DNA of 9,708 nucleotides from Lachnospiraceae bacterium. Its GTDB lineage: Bacteria; Bacillota; Clostridia; Lachnospirales; Lachnospiraceae. A program made the translations under genes and the position numbers. The notes beneath the pieces are model-generated. The model was not told the DNA's origin. It worked only from the letters and a program-made list of their open reading frames with translations, and searched no databases. Location: positions 1 through 9,708 of the forward strand of contig JAILPU010000300.1 in assembly GCA_024699395.1 (NCBI GenBank), in the 5' to 3' direction. This document shows positions 7,373 to 9,708 of this stretch, piece after piece. Each line of letters starts with the position of its first letter. Within the stretch, counting starts at the first letter, position 1.

Positions 7373-8134
7373 ATGAGTAATCAGGATTCAACAAACAATT
7401 CACAAAGAAATGTAACGAGACTTTTGGCTGTCGTTATAACCATGGTTCTTGCTGTAGCGGTTTTGGCGGGAATCATTGCCATTAACAAGAAAAACGACAG
7501 AGTCAAAACTTCAAATACTTCCGAAGAAAGCACTTTGGAAGAAAACCTTGAATCAAAAAGAGCTACCAAATATAAAGAGGAGCCCGTGGAACCCAATTAC
7601 GGCGAGTTTATGCCTGACACAGTATCTTCAGGTAACGCTCCCGTAAGCGGATATGCGGACATAGAGATAGAAGGTTACGGAACAGTGACCATCGCTCTTT
7701 GCCATGATATAGCTCCCGAAACCGTAGATAATTTTGAAGAGCTTGTAAAGAGCGGTTTCTATGACGGCCTTACATTTCACAGGATTATGGATGGCTTTAT
7801 GATGCAGGGAGGAGATCCCAACGGAAACGGTACAGGTGGTTCAGGAAAGACCATTAAGGGCGAGTTTTCAGCTAACGGAGTTGAAAATAAGCTTTCTCAT
7901 GTAAGAGGAGTTGTCTCCATGGCAAGGTCAGCTTCTTATGACAGTGCCAGCAGCCAGTTCTTTATCGTTCAGGGAGACAGTACATTCCTTGACGGCAATT
8001 ATGCTGCATTTGGATTTGTTGTAAACGGAATGGATATTGTTGATGAAATATGTATGGATGCAGAGCCTATAGACGATAACGGCACCATTAAAGATGAAGA
8101 TCAGCCTGTTATCACATCCATTACATTAAAATAA
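7373..8134 (+). CDS. Membrane-anchored extracytoplasmic peptidyl-prolyl cis-trans isomerase (cyclophilin)
   Basis: 253 residues from the ATG at 7373, preceded by AAAGAGG at 7357-7363. A longer frame opens at a TTG at 7298, but it has no ribosome binding site and overlaps the promoter. Residues 1-16 are polar. Residues 17-37 form one transmembrane or uncleaved signal segment; no lipobox cysteine is seen. A charged spacer to about 87 follows, then one cyclophilin domain to the end. Catalytic-site positions are present: FHRIMDGFMMQGGDP (135-149, with R137, F142 and Q145 matching CypA R55, F60 and Q63), SQFFI (Q195 and F197), and LDGNYAAFG (206-214), where Tyr stands in the place of the CypA histidine, as in many bacterial forms. 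The family isomerises Xaa-Pro bonds during folding; with this anchor it should act on exported proteins. It is the first gene of an operon with the HD-GYP gene 27 nt downstream. Confidence 0.93.
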   Translation: MSNQDSTNNSQRNVTRLLAVVITMVLAVAVLAGIIAINKKNDRVKTSNTSEESTLEENLESKRATKYKEEPVEPNYGEFMPDTVSSGNAPVSGYADIEIEGYGTVTIALCHDIAPETVDNFEELVKSGFYDGLTFHRIMDGFMMQGGDPNGNGTGGSGKTIKGEFSANGVENKLSHVRGVVSMARSASYDSASSQFFIVQGDSTFLDGNYAAFGFVVNGMDIVDEICMDAEPIDDNGTIKDEDQPVITSITLK

Positions 8135-8149
8135 TCTGAAAGAAATTGT

Positions 8150-8155
8150 AAGGAG
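8150..8155 (+). promoter_or_regulatory. Ribosome binding site fixing a TTG start for the HD-GYP gene
   Basis: AAGGAG lies six bases before TTG at 8162. The reading frame then enters a typical N-terminal sequence (YIETDTLQSGMLVDQDI), so a later ATG would remove conserved residues. Confidence 0.8.
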
Positions 8156-8161
8156 CAGGAT

Positions 8162-9286
8162 TTGGCCGGAAACAGGATATATATCGAAACTGATACATTG
8201 CAGTCGGGGATGCTGGTGGATCAGGATATTATCGATTCCAAGGGCCGTCCCATGATCTCGAGGGGATCGGTTCTTGATGATTTCCGTATTGAATATCTTA
8301 AACAGCAGGAGCTGAAGGGGATTTATGTACTTCGGGACGATGTTGTGGACAGTACGGACGATGAATCGCTTAGTACCGAGACCAGAGAACTGATAGAAAA
8401 TACCAGGGTTGAGGACCGCGCCAAGGTTGTATTGAATTCGGCTATTTCCAAACGTATAGGAGAGGGAATACAGTACCTTTTCAATAACACCGATGATGAG
8501 AATTTTGTGGAAGAAGCGGGAAATATGGCTTCGGATTTGATGAAGACTATCTCGGACAATAATGCGGTTGCCTTCGATATCAATCTTTTGAGATGCAGCG
8601 ATGATTATACATTCAAACACAGCGTGGATGTGGCTATGATGTCCATGATCATCGGAAAGAACCTGGGACTGGATGAAAAATCCTTAAGGGATTTGGCTCT
8701 CAGCGGACTCCTTCACGATCTCGGAAAGTCTAAGATTCCCCTTGAAATCCTTAACAAAAAAGGAAAGCTTTCGGAAGAGGAATTTGCCCTTATGAAGCAG
8801 CATTCCCTTTTCGGTTTTAAAATACTGAAGGAGAGGAATGAATTCAACGATTCCATCCTAAAGGGTGTGCTTCAGCATCATGAGAAGTTAAACGGGAGAG
8901 GGTATCCCTTGGGCGTTGGCAAAGACCAGATTCATTATTTCGCCAAGATAATAGCTGTTGCCGATATCTATGATGCGCTTGTTACCGACAGACCCTATAA
9001 AAAAGCATATCCCAAGTGTGAAGCGGTGGAGATGCTTATGGCCATGACAGAGGAACTCGACATAGATATCCTTAAAAAGTTTCTTAAATCCGTTATTCTT
9101 TATTCGGTGGATGCGAAGGTTGTATTATCAAACGGTGAGATTGCAAGAGTTGTGGCCAATACGGAGAACTCTATGAGACCCAAGGTCGTGGGTCTTAAGT
9201 CCGGGAAAATGTATGACATGACCAATGACGTCTCCTGCGCCAGCATTGTGGTGGTGTCGGATTACAATCCCGAGCTTAAAACTTAA
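8162..9286 (+). CDS. HD-GYP domain protein, probable cyclic-di-GMP phosphodiesterase
   Basis: 374 residues from a TTG codon. An N-terminal module of about 60 residues (LQSGMLVDQDI, then LKGIYVL) is the small beta-rich domain often seen before clostridial HD-GYP domains. There is no receiver, PAS or membrane segment. The HD-GYP domain follows with metal-ligand candidates H153, H185-D186 (LLHDLGKSKIP, K189), H214 (MKQHS), H239-H240 and D268. The signature HHEKLNGRGYP (239-249) and VADIYDALVTDRPYKKA are also present. All expected catalytic positions look intact, so hydrolysis of cyclic di-GMP to pGpG or GMP is the likely activity. A beta-rich tail (about 300-370: VVLSNGEIARVV, VVGLKSGKMYDM) is typical of the group. 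It is cytosolic and is cotranscribed with the cyclophilin gene (27-nt gap, no terminator between). The signal sensed is unknown. Confidence 0.93.
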   Translation: MAGNRIYIETDTLQSGMLVDQDIIDSKGRPMISRGSVLDDFRIEYLKQQELKGIYVLRDDVVDSTDDESLSTETRELIENTRVEDRAKVVLNSAISKRIGEGIQYLFNNTDDENFVEEAGNMASDLMKTISDNNAVAFDINLLRCSDDYTFKHSVDVAMMSMIIGKNLGLDEKSLRDLALSGLLHDLGKSKIPLEILNKKGKLSEEEFALMKQHSLFGFKILKERNEFNDSILKGVLQHHEKLNGRGYPLGVGKDQIHYFAKIIAVADIYDALVTDRPYKKAYPKCEAVEMLMAMTEELDIDILKKFLKSVILYSVDAKVVLSNGEIARVVANTENSMRPKVVGLKSGKMYDMTNDVSCASIVVVSDYNPELKT

Positions 9287-9324
9287 GAATCAAATGTAAA
9301 CACAAACCTGAATAAAAAACAGCA

Positions 9325-9362
9325 ATCCGGTCAAAGCAATTAAAATGTTGCGCTGACCGGAT
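9325..9362 (+). terminator. Probable terminator of the cyclophilin/HD-GYP operon
   Basis: Perfect 9-bp stem ATCCGGTCA / TGACCGGAT (9325-9333 with 9354-9362), extended inside by GCAA/TTGC. It is 38 bases after the stop codon. The tail is ATTTATTAT rather than a clean T-run, so it may leak. Confidence 0.65.
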
Positions 9363-9432
9363 ATTTATTATCAAGAAAAAACAAATCAAAGTAATTAATT
9401 TGTTGCATTGGCCGAATTAATATTATAAGAAA
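9331..9432 (+). repeat. Diverged tandem duplication of the terminator region
   Basis: Copy 1 (9331-9378) and copy 2 (9386-9432) both run TCAAAG-AATTA-TGTTGC-TG-CCG-ATTAT-AAGAAA. They differ at about ten positions plus one indel. Copy 2 lacks the ATCCGG left arm, so it cannot form the copy 1 hairpin. It has instead a weak all-AT stem, ATTAATT/AATTAAT. Confidence 0.6.
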
Positions 9433-9433
9433 T

Positions 9434-9525
9434 AATGCCGCTGGAGGCATTCGAGCGTCTCGCACGGTTGCAGTATGTAACTATTACATTACGCGCGAGA
9501 GCGCATTCTTAGGGTCGCGTTTTTT
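9434..9525 (+). ncRNA. Candidate structured RNA or intergenic multi-hairpin repeat element
   Basis: A GC-rich island of about 90 bp in AT-rich DNA that can fold into several stems. AATGCC/GGCATT pairs 9434-9439 with 9446-9451. GCG-TCTCGC (9455-9463) pairs with GCGAGA-g-CGC (9495-9504, one bulge) and encloses ATGTAA/TTACAT (9475-9480 with 9484-9489, 3-nt loop). A competing pairing CGCGA/TCGCG (9494-9498 with 9515-9519) sits directly before T6 (9520-9525), like a terminator. A weak promoter-like pair (TTGTTG 9400-9405, 18-bp spacer, TATAAG 9424-9429) would start a transcript near the first stem. I recognise no known RNA family. It could equally be a dispersed repeat. Confidence 0.35.
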
Positions 9526-9562
9526 ATTATATAGGATATTGTGGAGTGATTTCCAATGTAAC

Positions 9563-9600
9563 AAAAAACAACCAGAGCAGTTAACGTTCTGCTCTGGTTG
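9563..9600 (-). terminator. Terminator of the GDP-L-fucose synthase gene, embedded in its 3' coding end
   Basis: Perfect 12-bp stem CAACCAGAGCAG / CTGCTCTGGTTG (9569-9580 with 9589-9600). On the minus strand it is followed by TTTTTTGTT (complement of the A-run at 9563-9568). The upstream arm encodes the last residues of the gene, and the stop codon lies in the loop. Confidence 0.9.
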
Positions 9601-9708
9601 GATTATTTAAAAAGTCTTCGTAACTTAATCTGATTCCTTCTTCAAGTTCTGTCTTGTAGGTCCAGCCCAATGCCTTGGCTTTGCTTACATCAAGAAGCTT
9701 TCTGGGGG
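9581..9708 (-). CDS. fcl: GDP-L-fucose synthase, 3' end only
   Basis: Only the last 41 codons are inside the window; the gene continues past the right edge. The sequence begins [15 protein letters not shown] and ends with [12 protein letters not shown] plus a short polar tail. This matches the conserved C-terminus of Fcl/WcaG, where GTPRKLLDV and LGW followed by LEEGI are characteristic. The family is a short-chain dehydrogenase/reductase that converts GDP-4-keto-6-deoxy-mannose to GDP-L-fucose by epimerisation and NADPH-dependent reduction, supplying fucose for surface polysaccharide. The catalytic Ser-Tyr-Lys and the cofactor site are outside the window and cannot be checked. The gene is convergent with the HD-GYP operon. 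Confidence 0.85.
   Translation of the reverse strand, partial: PRKLLDVSKAKALGWTYKTELEEGIRLSYEDFLNNPTRAER

Overview
The window looks like a chromosomal segment of an anaerobic Firmicute, most probably a Lachnospiraceae member of the Butyrivibrio/Roseburia kind. This is inferred from AGGAGG-like ribosome binding sites, AT-rich intergenic DNA with strong intrinsic terminators, a MocR regulator, a large secreted DUF4874/DUF4832-type protein, a DUF6077-like membrane protein and a stand-alone HD-GYP protein. No taxonomic marker gene is present, so the family is a judgement from gene content. I see no phage genes, transposase, CRISPR array, tRNA or rRNA.

Left part (1-4707, + strand): a leader holding an imperfect tandem repeat of about 45 bp precedes a MocR/GntR-type regulator (209-1288). 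That regulator stops about 100 residues short of a normal MocR protein, at an A7 run. A clear promoter and a leader of about 135 nt with two hairpins then drive a 1041-residue secreted multidomain protein (1537-4662). It has a signal peptide, two or three beta-rich modules and a C-terminal DUF4874/DUF4832 glycosidase-like barrel. A strong, probably bidirectional terminator follows (4675-4707).

Middle (4708-7372): a possible 48-residue small ORF, then on the minus strand a 780-residue protein. This protein joins a polytopic DUF6077-like membrane part to a ComEC-type metallo-beta-lactamase-fold domain. Its promoter and that of the rightward operon appear to share one palindromic -35 hexamer (TTGCAA, 7298-7303).

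Right part (7373-9708): a two-gene operon encodes a membrane-anchored extracytoplasmic cyclophilin and an HD-GYP cyclic-di-GMP phosphodiesterase with a TTG start. The roughly 290 bp after it are unusually structured: a hairpin terminator, a diverged tandem copy of part of that terminator, and a multi-hairpin element ending in a T-run (9434-9525) that may be a small RNA or an intergenic repeat. The window ends in the 3' end of a minus-strand GDP-L-fucose synthase gene whose terminator hairpin is built into its last codons.

Functionally the genes lean towards the cell envelope and surface: a secreted glycan-active-like protein, an envelope MBL hydrolase, an extracytoplasmic foldase, c-di-GMP turnover and nucleotide-sugar synthesis. 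Apart from the cyclophilin/HD-GYP pair, there is no sequence evidence that they form one system.
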